Part shown: piece by piece, positions 27,058-35,706 of the stretch | Layout: each line of letters opens with the position of its first letter | Numbering within the stretch: position 1 is the first letter of the stretch | NCBI GenBank assembly: GCA_040779335.1 | Contig: JBFONV010000002.1 | Span: 1 to 64,000 of the forward strand | DNA: 64,000 nt | Source: JBFONV01 sp040779335 | Lineage (GTDB): Bacteria > Pseudomonadota > Gammaproteobacteria > Enterobacterales > Alteromonadaceae | Direction of reading: 5' to 3' | Notes under the pieces: generated by a model | What the model saw: the letters and a program-made list of their open reading frames with translations, nothing else | Databases searched by the model: none | What the model was told of the DNA's origin: nothing | Made by a program: the position numbers and the translations under genes

Positions 27058-28662
27058 ATGGCGTTTGATTTTATTATTGTTGGCGGTGGTTCTGCTGGAT
27101 GTGTATTAGCAGATAAACTGTCTGCTTGTGGCAACTTTCAAGTATGTTTACTTGAAGCGGGGCCCAAAGATCGCCATTGGAGCATCCATCTACCGCTAGG
27201 AATAATCGATTTAATGAAAAATAAAACATTAAATTGGCAATTTAACTCCGCACCAGAGAAAACCCAAAACGAACGACAAATCTTCAATCCTCGCGGCAAG
27301 ACACTTGGTGGTAGTAGTTCTATTAATGCCATGCTTTATATTCGTGGTCAAAAAGAAGATTATGATCATTGGGCTGAATTAGGTAATTCATTATGGAGCT
27401 TTGAACAGGTGCTCCCCTATTTCAAAAGCCACCAAAATCAGGAACGAGGTGCCGATGATTACCATGGCATTAATGGTCCGCTTAACGTTGCCGATTCTCG
27501 CTCTAAACCACCTATTTTTGATGATTTCATTCAAGCGGCTCAGCACGCAGGGTTCAAAGAAAGCCATGACTTTAATGGTAAAGAACAAGAAGGCGTAGGC
27601 TATTACCAAGTTACTCAAAAGAATGGCTTACGCTGTAGTGCCGCTAGCGCATTTTTAGCCCCCAATGTAACGCGTCACAATCTCACCGTCCTGACAAACA
27701 TCACCGTTAATAAGTTATTAATCGAAAACAAGAAAGTGATCGGTGTCAGCTATAAAGAAAAAAACAAGCTCAAAACAATATTGGCAAATAAAGAAGTTAT
27801 TTTATCCGCAGGTGCGTTTAATTCTCCGCAATTGTTGATGTTATCGGGTGTAGGGCCCGAGAAAGAGCTGAAAAAACACAATATTGATATGCTTCATCAT
27901 TTGCCCGGTGTCGGTCAAAATTTACAAGATCATGTCGATGTTATGGTTGTTAGTCGTCAGCAGCGTACCGACTTACTAGCTTATCGTCCAAAAGCATTAT
28001 GGTGGGGAGCTAAAGAGGCCATAAAATTTTTCACCAAACGAGGTGGCTTGCTCACTTCTTCGGTAGCCGAAGCGGGCGGTTTCATAAAATCTAAGCCTGA
28101 TTTAATCCGCCCAGATTTGCAGCTGCATTTTGTGCCCGCCGCAATGGACGACCATGGTCGCAATAACAAAATGTTAATGAATTATGCGGTTTCCTTGCAT
28201 GTTTGCCTACTGCGACCTGAAAGTCGTGGCAGTGTCACTTTATATGCTAATAATCCGACCGTTCATCCGAAAATTCAGTTGAATATGCTTGCAAGTGAAG
28301 AAGATCAAAAAACCATGATCCAAGGAATAAAAATAGCTAGAAAGATTATGAATAGTGCGCCACTTGAACATAATAATGGCACTGAGTTATTACCTGGTAG
28401 CGAATACCAAAGTGATGACCAACTGTTAGCATTTTTACAGGAGAAGGCTAATACCATTTATCATCCCGTTGGTACCTGTAAAATGGGCTATGATGAAATG
28501 GCCGTGGTCGATCAACATTTAAAGGTGCATGGATTGGAAGGTTTAAGAGTGGTTGACGCTTCAATAATGCCAACACTCATCAGCGGTAACACCAACGCTC
28601 CAACGATGATGATTGCCGCCAAGGCTGCCGATATGATTTTGGCAGATCATTTAGCCAGCTAA
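27058..28662 (+). CDS. GMC-family FAD oxidoreductase (choline/alcohol dehydrogenase-like)
   Basis: FAD-dependent oxidation of an alcohol. N-terminal dinucleotide motif GGGSAGCVLA, GMC signature 1 (GKTLGGSSSINAMLYIRG), signature 2 (GAFNSPQLLMLSGVGP), and the catalytic C-terminal YHPVGTCKMG with a second active-site block SGNTNAPTMMIA. Length about 534 fits BetA/AlkJ-type enzymes. No betB, betI or choline transporter is nearby, so choline is not supported as substrate. ATG at 27058 is chosen over the adjoining GTG at 27055 because AGGAG sits 9 bases before it. Cytoplasmic or membrane-associated; no signal peptide. Confidence 0.9.
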   Translation: MAFDFIIVGGGSAGCVLADKLSACGNFQVCLLEAGPKDRHWSIHLPLGIIDLMKNKTLNWQFNSAPEKTQNERQIFNPRGKTLGGSSSINAMLYIRGQKEDYDHWAELGNSLWSFEQVLPYFKSHQNQERGADDYHGINGPLNVADSRSKPPIFDDFIQAAQHAGFKESHDFNGKEQEGVGYYQVTQKNGLRCSAASAFLAPNVTRHNLTVLTNITVNKLLIENKKVIGVSYKEKNKLKTILANKEVILSAGAFNSPQLLMLSGVGPEKELKKHNIDMLHHLPGVGQNLQDHVDVMVVSRQQRTDLLAYRPKALWWGAKEAIKFFTKRGGLLTSSVAEAGGFIKSKPDLIRPDLQLHFVPAAMDDHGRNNKMLMNYAVSLHVCLLRPESRGSVTLYANNPTVHPKIQLNMLASEEDQKTMIQGIKIARKIMNSAPLEHNNGTELLPGSEYQSDDQLLAFLQEKANTIYHPVGTCKMGYDEMAVVDQHLKVHGLEGLRVVDASIMPTLISGNTNAPTMMIAAKAADMILADHLAS

Positions 28663-28704
28663 GCAGTTTAATACCACTACTTGCGCTACGCTATGTTTCA
28701 TAAG

Positions 28705-29859
28705 CTAGTTATTTAAACTGTACAATTTATATTTGTACAGTTTTCTTTCTTCTATCTCATAGGTCCACTCTAATGCTTGCTGCAGCATTCTTTTAGCCAA
28801 GTACGGTTTGTCTTCCTCCAAATATATTTGATACAAGCCTTGATAGGCTTGGCTAACGTATGGCGCTCGGTCGAGTACCTTGTTAAAAAAATGTTTAGCC
28901 TTGGCATAGTCTTTCTTATCTTGTGCCAGATATGCTTGTTCTAGCCAGCTATATGGGTTGGGATCGTCAAGATTGTCTAATTGCAATGACAGCGCTTCTG
29001 CCTCTTGCATCCGCTGTTGCGATTTTAATAGCACAATATAATTACTTAACAAGGCTAAATTATTATGACCACGACTCAAGCCAGCCTTGTATATGGCTTC
29101 TGCGGTCGATAGATCCCCTTTCCGTCTATGTAAAACTGCCAGTAAATTTACCGTTTCAGCGCTATCAGGATCTATCTCATACGCTTTATTAGCGTAAGCA
29201 AAAGCTTTATCAAGGTCATTATCCACTAACGCATCTGATGCAATGTTTTTGTAATACATGCCTAAAAAAGACGCAATGGAAAATATCCTTCCAGCATGAT
29301 TATTATCATCAGGAAAATAGTCAATCAGAATACTCGGGCGAGAAAAATAAACGGTATTTTCTTCTTGCTCAAAAGTTGGATCATAAAGCAAGGTTTGTAC
29401 ATGAGATGAGGATAACAACAAATTATTCTGTTTTTCAAAAACAGGAATAGTGCTCACTTCACGATAGTCAAATTCCACATTAGCTAACTTAGCCAATGCC
29501 GTTGTTAGAATGGCTAAACTCATGCAATTCCCTTTATGCAAACGCATCGCTTTTTCTGCTACATACGTTTCGCCGTAATAGGTAAAATTACTCAGTCTGC
29601 CTTGAATATACTCATAAATGGCATCATGTGGTAAAACCCCATTTGATAATCTTTTATTATAGTTCTCAATGAATTCCATTTTTTGAGGCTCAGATAATGC
29701 GAATATATCCTCTGGTGCTATGACCTCAATATCATCCGTGTTAAATAATGTCTGATTTAGTGGCACAATTTTAATTAGATTGGTAGTAGTTGTTGTTGAG
29801 CAAGCAGAAAGCGCTAATAATACAAAAATAAAATTCAAATACTTAGTTAAAACTGTCAT
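28705..29859 (-). CDS. TPR lipoprotein with a transglutaminase-like domain
   Basis: Function unknown. Lipobox signal peptide (VLLALSAC) followed by a Thr-rich linker; a transglutaminase-like fold around GNCMSLAILTTALAKL with candidate triad C112, H153 (SSHVQ) and D160 (YDPTF); then at least four tetratricopeptide repeats (DLDKAFAYANKAYEIDPDS and on) to the C-terminus. The mix suggests an envelope protein that cuts or links peptides while held in a complex. The ATG at 29859 has GAGGT upstream and gives a clean signal peptide; an in-frame start at 29883 is less likely. Confidence 0.75.
   Translation of the reverse strand: MTVLTKYLNFIFVLLALSACSTTTTTNLIKIVPLNQTLFNTDDIEVIAPEDIFALSEPQKMEFIENYNKRLSNGVLPHDAIYEYIQGRLSNFTYYGETYVAEKAMRLHKGNCMSLAILTTALAKLANVEFDYREVSTIPVFEKQNNLLLSSSHVQTLLYDPTFEQEENTVYFSRPSILIDYFPDDNNHAGRIFSIASFLGMYYKNIASDALVDNDLDKAFAYANKAYEIDPDSAETVNLLAVLHRRKGDLSTAEAIYKAGLSRGHNNLALLSNYIVLLKSQQRMQEAEALSLQLDNLDDPNPYSWLEQAYLAQDKKDYAKAKHFFNKVLDRAPYVSQAYQGLYQIYLEEDKPYLAKRMLQQALEWTYEIEERKLYKYKLYSLNN
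28715..28751 (+). terminator. Terminator of the GMC oxidoreductase, inside the 3' end of the convergent gene
   Basis: AAACTGTACAA (28715-28725) pairs with TTGTACAGTTT (28733-28743) and is followed by a T/C-rich run. It lies within the last codons of the convergent lipoprotein gene, so this short stretch seems to do double duty. Confidence 0.55.
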
Positions 29860-29981
29860 GCGATATTTTACCTCTACATTCACTATTTGCAGTCACACTA
29901 AACAACTACGAAAACATTAATACTTAATCAACCATATGATTAAATATCACTCCCGTCTAGGAAAAAATCATTTTTTAAAAC

Positions 29982-30011
29982 AAAAAAGGAAAGCAGATGC
30001 TTTCCTTTTTA
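29982..30011. terminator. Bidirectional terminator after the acyl-CoA dehydrogenase
   Basis: AAAAAAGGAAAGC, loop AGAT, GCTTTCCTTTTTT, with A- and T-runs on both sides, 24 bases past the stop of the minus-strand acyl-CoA dehydrogenase. Confidence 0.88.
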
Positions 30012-30034
30012 TTGCTTAACTCATTCAATTTAAA

Positions 30035-31831
30035 CTAGAAAGCAAAATCTTGCTCTTCAAGCGCCATCATACTTTCACCGCCATTTTCAATACAGGCAGC
30101 ATGCCCCTTTGCGCGCGGTAAAATACGTTGAAAATAAAACTGAGCAGTTTTAATTTTAGCTTGATAAAACGCTTTATCTTCATCACTTTCCGCTAGTTTG
30201 TTTTGTGCAACCTTGGCCATTTTCGCCCAAAAATACGCTAGCGTGATATAACCCGCATACATCAAATAATCAACAGATGCAGCACCGATTTCATCAGGAT
30301 TTTGCATGGCTTTTGCGCCAATCTCTTGAGTCATTTTTTGCCAATCAGCCGCGTAAGACATAATAGGTTTAATAAACGCAACCATGTCGGCATCGTCATA
30401 GTTTTCTTGACAGAATTGCGTTACTTCACCAGCAAATGGTTTTAAAATTTCACCTTTACTACCTAATATTTTACGCGCAAGTAAATCAAGTGCTTGAATG
30501 CCCGTGGTGCCTTCATATAAACAGCTGATCTTTGTATCTCGCATCAGCTGCTCCATGCCCCACTCTTTAATAAACCCATGACCACCAAATATTTGCACGC
30601 CATGGCTAGTGCACTCTAAACCAAGTTCGGTTAAAAACGCTTTAGCGATAGGCGTTAATAATGCAAGTTTGTTTTCAGCATCGGCTTTTACTGCTTCATC
30701 TTGCTCTGCGTGGCCAATATCAACCAATTGCGCCAAATAACCAATTAATGCTCGACCACCTTCAGCGATCGACTTTTGCGTAAGCAACATTCTACGTACG
30801 TCTGGATGAACAATAATCGGATCGGCAGGCCCCTGAGGGTTTTTCACGCCGCTGATAGAGCGCATTTGCAAGCGATCTTTTGCATAGGCCAGAGCTCCTT
30901 GAAAAGATGCTTCGGCCGCAGCAGCGCCTTCATTAGCGACTCCAAGTCGAGCCGCATTCATAAAGGTAAACATGCAGTTTAAACCGCGATTAGGTTCGCC
31001 AATAAGGTAACCTTTGGCATTATCAAAATTAATCACACAAGTTGAGTTCGCGTTTATCCCCATTTTGTGCTCGATTGAGCCACAGCTGACGCCATTTTTA
31101 TCGGCAATTGAACCATCAACATTGACATTATATTTAGGAACGATAAAGAGTGATATTCCCTTGCTACCTTCAGGTGAACCAGGAATACGAGCAATCACGA
31201 TGTGAACAATGTTGTCAGAGAGATCATGCTCTCCCGCTGAAATAAAAATCTTTGTTCCAGTCAATGAGTAGCTACCATCTTCATTGACTTCTGCTTTGGT
31301 ACGCAACATGCCTAGATCTGTACCACAGTGAGGCTCGGTCAAACACATAGTTCCAGTCCAAGTGCCTTCAACAAGCTTAGGCATAAACATGTGCTTTTGT
31401 TCATCGCTACCATGCTCTTCAATAGTTGCCAGCGCACCATGGCTTAAGCCTGGATACATAGCAAAACTATGATTAGCCGAAGACATAAATTCACCTATCG
31501 CAGTATTGAGTGAATGAGGTAAGCCTTGACCACCAAATTCAAGCCCTTGCGAGAGCGTTGGCCAACCGCCAGCAACATACTGCTGATACGCATCTTTAAA
31601 ACCATCAGGGGTGCTAACATTGCCATCTTGCCATGTACAACCTTGTTGATCGCCAATTTGGTTAAGTGGCGCGATCACTTGCTCGGTAAATTTACTCGCT
31701 TCAGCAAGTATTGCATCAACCATATCAATACTGGCGTCTTCATAACCTAAGCGTTGATAGTGTTTTTCACACTCCAACAATTCTTGCATTACAAACTTGG
31801 TATCACGTATCGGCGCTTTATATTCTGGCAT
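30035..31831 (-). CDS. Acyl-CoA dehydrogenase with C-terminal extension
   Basis: FAD flavoprotein that introduces the alpha-beta double bond into acyl-CoA. N-terminal and middle domains contain TGTMCLTEPHCGTDLG and LTGTKIFISAGEHD; the catalytic Glu lies in CLYEGTTGIQALDLLARK. At 598 residues it has the extra C-terminal domain typical of the long FadE/DmdC-like group, so the substrate could be a fatty acyl-CoA or 3-methylmercaptopropionyl-CoA; sequence reading cannot decide. The ATG at 31831 with GGAG upstream and the usual start MPEYKAPIRD is preferred over 31855. Confidence 0.92.
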   Translation of the reverse strand: MPEYKAPIRDTKFVMQELLECEKHYQRLGYEDASIDMVDAILAEASKFTEQVIAPLNQIGDQQGCTWQDGNVSTPDGFKDAYQQYVAGGWPTLSQGLEFGGQGLPHSLNTAIGEFMSSANHSFAMYPGLSHGALATIEEHGSDEQKHMFMPKLVEGTWTGTMCLTEPHCGTDLGMLRTKAEVNEDGSYSLTGTKIFISAGEHDLSDNIVHIVIARIPGSPEGSKGISLFIVPKYNVNVDGSIADKNGVSCGSIEHKMGINANSTCVINFDNAKGYLIGEPNRGLNCMFTFMNAARLGVANEGAAAAEASFQGALAYAKDRLQMRSISGVKNPQGPADPIIVHPDVRRMLLTQKSIAEGGRALIGYLAQLVDIGHAEQDEAVKADAENKLALLTPIAKAFLTELGLECTSHGVQIFGGHGFIKEWGMEQLMRDTKISCLYEGTTGIQALDLLARKILGSKGEILKPFAGEVTQFCQENYDDADMVAFIKPIMSYAADWQKMTQEIGAKAMQNPDEIGAASVDYLMYAGYITLAYFWAKMAKVAQNKLAESDEDKAFYQAKIKTAQFYFQRILPRAKGHAACIENGGESMMALEEQDFAF

Positions 31832-32234
31832 GTTATTCTCCAATAAACTTTCCACTTCAAATCAACAAGTGGTCGGACTAGTTTAAAATATCATTCGATT
31901 AGAGCATGTTTTAATAAAATTTAAAAGAATAAATAATCATAAAAACAACCAACTTTTAGAACAAATGTACAAATAAAAGCAATATAGCATGGGAGTTTTC
32001 CAACTTTTACAGAGAGTAAATATTGCGTTTTGCTCGGTTTATATGTGAATAAAACACTAAATCGTCGCTTTACCCCGCCCGCACTGCCATTTATCGCATT
32101 TATATTGTTCAGGCTTGTATCTTGACAATACAGATAATAGAATCGATGAAATTTGTTTATGTTAACTAAATGTAAATAATATCAAATGCAGCTAATGCCA
32201 TTAGTTGTCGAGCAAATTTCAATGAGGAAGTTAG
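31832..32234. other. Divergent intergenic region, acyl-CoA dehydrogenase / M3 peptidase
   Basis: About 400 A+T-rich bases holding promoters for both divergent genes. A TTGACA occurs at about 32122 but has no convincing -10 at the right distance. No small gene, riboswitch or repeat is apparent. Confidence 0.45.
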
Positions 32235-34388
32235 ATGAAGTCTTACTTAATTGCGCCAATCGCAATAGCAATAGCTTTAGCAGGCTGCCAACCCAATAAT
32301 ACCAGTGAAACTGCGAGCACTGCAGAACAACAAGAATCGGCTATCAGCCAAACTAATCCTTTTTTCACCGCGTTTGATACCCCATTTGGTATACCCGATT
32401 TTGATAAGATCAAAAAATCAGACTATTTGCCAGCGCTTTATCACGGTATTGAAGAAAACCGTAATGAAATTAACGCGATAGCGGAAAACACCGCCCCTGC
32501 AACATTCGAAAACACCATCGTTGCGATGGAAAAGTCGGGTGACTTCCTCAATAACGTCACCAATGTATTTTATGGCTTAACGGGCTCAATGTCTGATACA
32601 GAAATGCGTGCGATAGCCAAAGAAATTTCTCCTAAATTATCGGCACTTAGCGATGATATCAATTTAAATGAAAAGTTATTTGCCCGCGTAAAAGCGGTTT
32701 ATGACAATCAAGAGCAACTGTCATTACGTGCAGATCAAAAAACATTACTTGAAACCACGTATAAAAGGTTTGTCCGTGGTGGCGCCAACTTAAGTGAAAG
32801 CGACAAAGTAAAATTTAGAAAGCTTAATGAAAAGCTCAGTAGTCTAAGTCTAAAATTTGGTGAAAATTTACTAAATGAAACCAATAATTTTGAAATGGTT
32901 ATCGATAACGAAGCTGACTTAGCTGGTTTACCTGCTGATATTGTTGCCGCTGCAGCTGCTACCGCTAAAGAAAGAGGTCACGAAGGTAAGTGGGTATTCA
33001 CTACACATAGACCAAGCAAAAACCCATTCTTAACGTATTCAACCAACCGTAAACTGCGTGAAATAATCTACAAAGGCTACACCATGCGCGGTAATAACGG
33101 TAATGAAAATGATAACCAAGCGATTGCTGCAGAAATGGCCAGCCTACGCTATCAACGCGCACAGTTGTTAGGTTATCAAACTCATTCTCATTATGTATTG
33201 GAAAATGCCACAGCTAAAACACCAGAAAACGTATTTGGCTTATTAGATAAAGTTTGGCCAGCAGCTTTGCAACGTGCAAAAGAAGAGCGAGCTGACATGC
33301 AAAAAATGGTCGACGCTGAAGGTGGCGACTTTAAAATTGCGGCGTGGGATTGGTGGTACTATTCAGAAAAAATCCGTAAGCAACGCTTCGACATTGACGC
33401 AGCAGAAACTAAGCCTTATTTCTCATTAGAAAATACCTTACAAGGTGTTTTTTACACAGCAAATAAATTATGGGGTGTTACCTTTAAAGAGCGTTTTGAT
33501 TTACCTAAATATCATGAAGACGTTCGCACCTTTGAAGTACACGATAAAGACGACAGTTTTGTCGGTATTTATATGACAGATCATTTCGTTCGCGAAAGCA
33601 AACGTGGTGGCGCTTGGATGAGTAGTTTCCGCAAGCAATATAGAATGAACGGTGAAGACGTTACCCCTATCATCTACAATGTTTTAAACTATCCACGTCC
33701 AATAGGCGACCAACCAACCTTATTAACCTTCGCTCAAGCCTCTACCTTATTCCATGAATTTGGTCATGCGATCCAAGGGTTATTATCTGATGGTTACTAC
33801 CGTTCACAAACGGGAACCGCCTTACCACGCGACTACGTAGAATATCCGTCGCAAGTAATGGAAAACTGGATGACAGAGCCAGAAGTATTAGCGCACTTTG
33901 CTAAGCACTATCAAACTGGCGAAGTGATCCCACAATCATTAGTTGAGAAAATTCAAGCCTCAGGCAAATTTAATCAAGGCTTTGGCACCACCGAGTACTT
34001 AGCTGCCGCGTTACTTGATATGAGCTGGCATTCATTAGAAACCGCTGAGCTTCAAGATGCCAATAAGTTTGAAGCCGATGTGATGAAAAAAATCGGACTT
34101 ATTGACGAAATTTCGCCTAGATACCGTACTGGATACTACGCGCATATTTTCTCTGGCGGTTACGCCTCGGGTTACTACGGCTATATTTGGTCAAACATCT
34201 ATGACGCAGATACTTGGTTAGCCTTTAAAGAGCACGGAATATTCGATCAAAAAACCGCTGATTTGTATCGTAAGCATGTGTTAGAAACTGGTGGTACAGA
34301 AGATCCGGCGTTAATGTATCGTCGCTTTAGAGGACAAGATCCTAAAGTAGATGCATTAATTGAACGCAGAGGTTTATCAACAAAGTAA
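32235..34388 (+). CDS. M3-family metallopeptidase lipoprotein (peptidyl-dipeptidase Dcp-like)
   Basis: Zinc peptidase that trims short peptides. The signal peptide ends in a lipobox (AIALAGC), a low-complexity linker follows, and then a full M3 domain: FHEFGHAIQGL with H507-E508 and H511, and the downstream Tyr-rich block (SGGYASGYYGYIWS) that lines the M3 active site. E. coli Dcp is about 680 residues; the extra length is the signal and linker. Lipoprotein targeting places it in the periplasm or on the outer membrane. Ends in a strong terminator. Confidence 0.93.
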   Translation: MKSYLIAPIAIAIALAGCQPNNTSETASTAEQQESAISQTNPFFTAFDTPFGIPDFDKIKKSDYLPALYHGIEENRNEINAIAENTAPATFENTIVAMEKSGDFLNNVTNVFYGLTGSMSDTEMRAIAKEISPKLSALSDDINLNEKLFARVKAVYDNQEQLSLRADQKTLLETTYKRFVRGGANLSESDKVKFRKLNEKLSSLSLKFGENLLNETNNFEMVIDNEADLAGLPADIVAAAAATAKERGHEGKWVFTTHRPSKNPFLTYSTNRKLREIIYKGYTMRGNNGNENDNQAIAAEMASLRYQRAQLLGYQTHSHYVLENATAKTPENVFGLLDKVWPAALQRAKEERADMQKMVDAEGGDFKIAAWDWWYYSEKIRKQRFDIDAAETKPYFSLENTLQGVFYTANKLWGVTFKERFDLPKYHEDVRTFEVHDKDDSFVGIYMTDHFVRESKRGGAWMSSFRKQYRMNGEDVTPIIYNVLNYPRPIGDQPTLLTFAQASTLFHEFGHAIQGLLSDGYYRSQTGTALPRDYVEYPSQVMENWMTEPEVLAHFAKHYQTGEVIPQSLVEKIQASGKFNQGFGTTEYLAAALLDMSWHSLETAELQDANKFEADVMKKIGLIDEISPRYRTGYYAHIFSGGYASGYYGYIWSNIYDADTWLAFKEHGIFDQKTADLYRKHVLETGGTEDPALMYRRFRGQDPKVDALIERRGLSTK

Positions 34389-34402
34389 AACCTTAATGAA
34401 AC

Positions 34403-34434
34403 AAAAACGGCCACAATAATGTGGCCGTTTTTTT
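34403..34434. terminator. Terminator between the M3 peptidase and DUF3010 genes
   Basis: AAAAACGGCCAC, loop AATAAT, GTGGCCGTTTTTTT: perfect 12-bp stem with T-run. It is placed for the plus-strand peptidase gene and, with its A-run, also usable from the right. Confidence 0.92.
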
Positions 34435-34498
34435 ATTCTGTATTCTTAATGCTTTAACTTATTATTTAATATATAAAAAGTTAATCATTAACGATTGA

Positions 34499-34924
34499 TT
34501 ACTGGCTTTCCAAATAAGCAAAAACAGTTTCAAACGCGTGCTCTTGAAACTTTTTAAGTCCGGTATCACGAAAATCTATGTCTATTTGCGTTTTTGCTAA
34601 CGCTTTTTTGACAAAACTTCCAGACACTATCTCAACATTTAATGCATCAATTAACTGAATAGCCGCTTCTAATTTAAAGCCAACTGGACCTCCGGCAAAC
34701 TTACCTTTGAGTGCTCGTCCCTTAATCACAACCGTATCTATTTTGTAATCTTCCATTAACTTCGCAAACGCAAACTGAAATTTTTTCACTTGCTCAGCAT
34801 CGCCAGCATCTACGATACTTAGTTTTTGTACTCGTACATGCGGAATGTCATACAAGCCATTTTCTTTTGTCATGATACAAATGATTGCATCATTACCTTT
34901 TAATTCAACACCACAAACTCTCAT
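34499..34924 (-). CDS. DUF3010 family protein
   Basis: 141 residues, soluble, function unknown. The start MRVCGVELKGNDAIICIM and the middle block VVIKGRALKGKFAGGPVGFKLE are what I associate with the DUF3010 family; the overall pattern (beta strand at the start, conserved Asp/Glu/Lys) recalls an RNase-H/RuvC-like fold, which is inference only. The ATG at 34924 is preferred, with GAGG 7 bases upstream; 34930 is an in-frame alternative. Stands alone. Confidence 0.75.
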   Translation of the reverse strand: MRVCGVELKGNDAIICIMTKENGLYDIPHVRVQKLSIVDAGDAEQVKKFQFAFAKLMEDYKIDTVVIKGRALKGKFAGGPVGFKLEAAIQLIDALNVEIVSGSFVKKALAKTQIDIDFRDTGLKKFQEHAFETVFAYLESQ

Positions 34925-34956
34925 GAACAAACCTCATTAACTAGATAGCGATATTA

Positions 34957-35013
34957 TATACCCAAACGACTTGAAGATGCGAGTTTCAGGGCTATCTGAG
35001 TTGATTGGGTATA
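34957..35013. repeat. Imperfect inverted repeat with TATACCCAA / TTGGGTATA ends
   Basis: A 57-base element whose left arm (TATACCCAAACGACTTGA) and right arm, read in reverse complement (TATACCCAATCAACTCA), are related. Such TATACCCAA-ended intergenic palindromes recur in genomes of Vibrio and relatives as small dispersed repeats. Only one complete copy is seen here; a lone TTGGGTATA half lies near 37110. The rest of the 314-base gap holds no gene. Confidence 0.55.
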
Positions 35014-35238
35014 AAGTACTTTTATGGCAAATGCTGAACTTTCAAAAACCAGAAACAACTGACATGCCGCCGCATAAAACATAAGATTTATCCTCAATAT
35101 TCGTTTTTGACATATTTTGTCACACAGTAATATCCCAAATAGACAAATTATTCACACTCTTGGTGGCAAAATTCATTAAAATATGGCGTTATAGATAGTA
35201 AATTTACAAATTTCGCATCGCCTAAAATAGGAAAAAAC

Positions 35239-35463
35239 ATGTTTACTCGCTCATTTAGCTCAGTAAATCTTGGTAAACTTTTCAGTTTGCGCATCATTAT
35301 ATTGATCGCAATCTTTTTGATCATCTTACCCATGGCAGTGTTATTTTTTGTCGGCTTTGTGATTGTCAGTGTATTAGTGCTGAAATTTCGCGCTAGGTTG
35401 GCACGTAAAAATAACCCCGTCACTCTAGACGCGGTCAAAGGTAAAGATTACACCATCGATTAA
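35239..35463 (+). CDS. Small two-helix membrane protein
   Basis: 74 residues: a short N-terminal region, a long hydrophobic stretch from about residue 17 to 48 that could form one long or two tight membrane helices (IIILIAIFLIILPMAVLFF), then a basic tail RARLARKNNP. Family not recognised. The ATG is preceded by a weak GGAAAA. A structured T-tailed inverted repeat follows its stop. Probable inner-membrane protein; function unknown. Confidence 0.55.
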   Translation: MFTRSFSSVNLGKLFSLRIIILIAIFLIILPMAVLFFVGFVIVSVLVLKFRARLARKNNPVTLDAVKGKDYTID

Positions 35464-35474
35464 TTACGTTTTAC

Positions 35475-35567
35475 GGCCGAACAATCCCCCCCAACCGATT
35501 GCTTATAGGGCGTTGTTATTTTCCAAGCTAAGGACAGTAAACAAAGCCCTATATTCGGCCATTTTTT
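35475..35567 (+). other. Nested inverted repeat ending in a T-run
   Basis: Outer pair GGCCGAA (35475-35481) with TTCGGCC (35554-35560); inner pair TATAGGGC (35504-35511) with GCCCTATA (35546-35553). The two 3' arms are contiguous and run into TTTTTT, while the two 5' arms are split by a 22-base bulge containing CCCCCCC. This can fold into a bulged, terminator-like structure, either as the 3' end of the small membrane-protein mRNA or as part of a small RNA. The remaining bases up to 35706 hold nothing clear. Confidence 0.5.
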
Positions 35568-35706
35568 CTTTAACTATTCAACGTCAATCAAGCTAACAGA
35601 TACTTTTGCCGCAACTTGCACATTATTGCCTTTATTTTACACATTCATTGCACATTTGCCTGTCATGCTTTACTCCTATCATTTATGACTTAGGAATATA
35701 TGCATT

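Noticed and set aside
26829..27134. Minus-strand open frame of about 100 codons overlapping the start of the GMC oxidoreductase gene
   Set aside because: It has no ribosome site and no protein-like pattern, overlaps the leader and start of the GMC gene, and begins in its coding sequence; best explained as chance.
27058..28662. Naming the GMC oxidoreductase betA (choline dehydrogenase)
   Set aside because: The family match is general, and no betaine-aldehyde dehydrogenase, BetI regulator or choline transporter is nearby.
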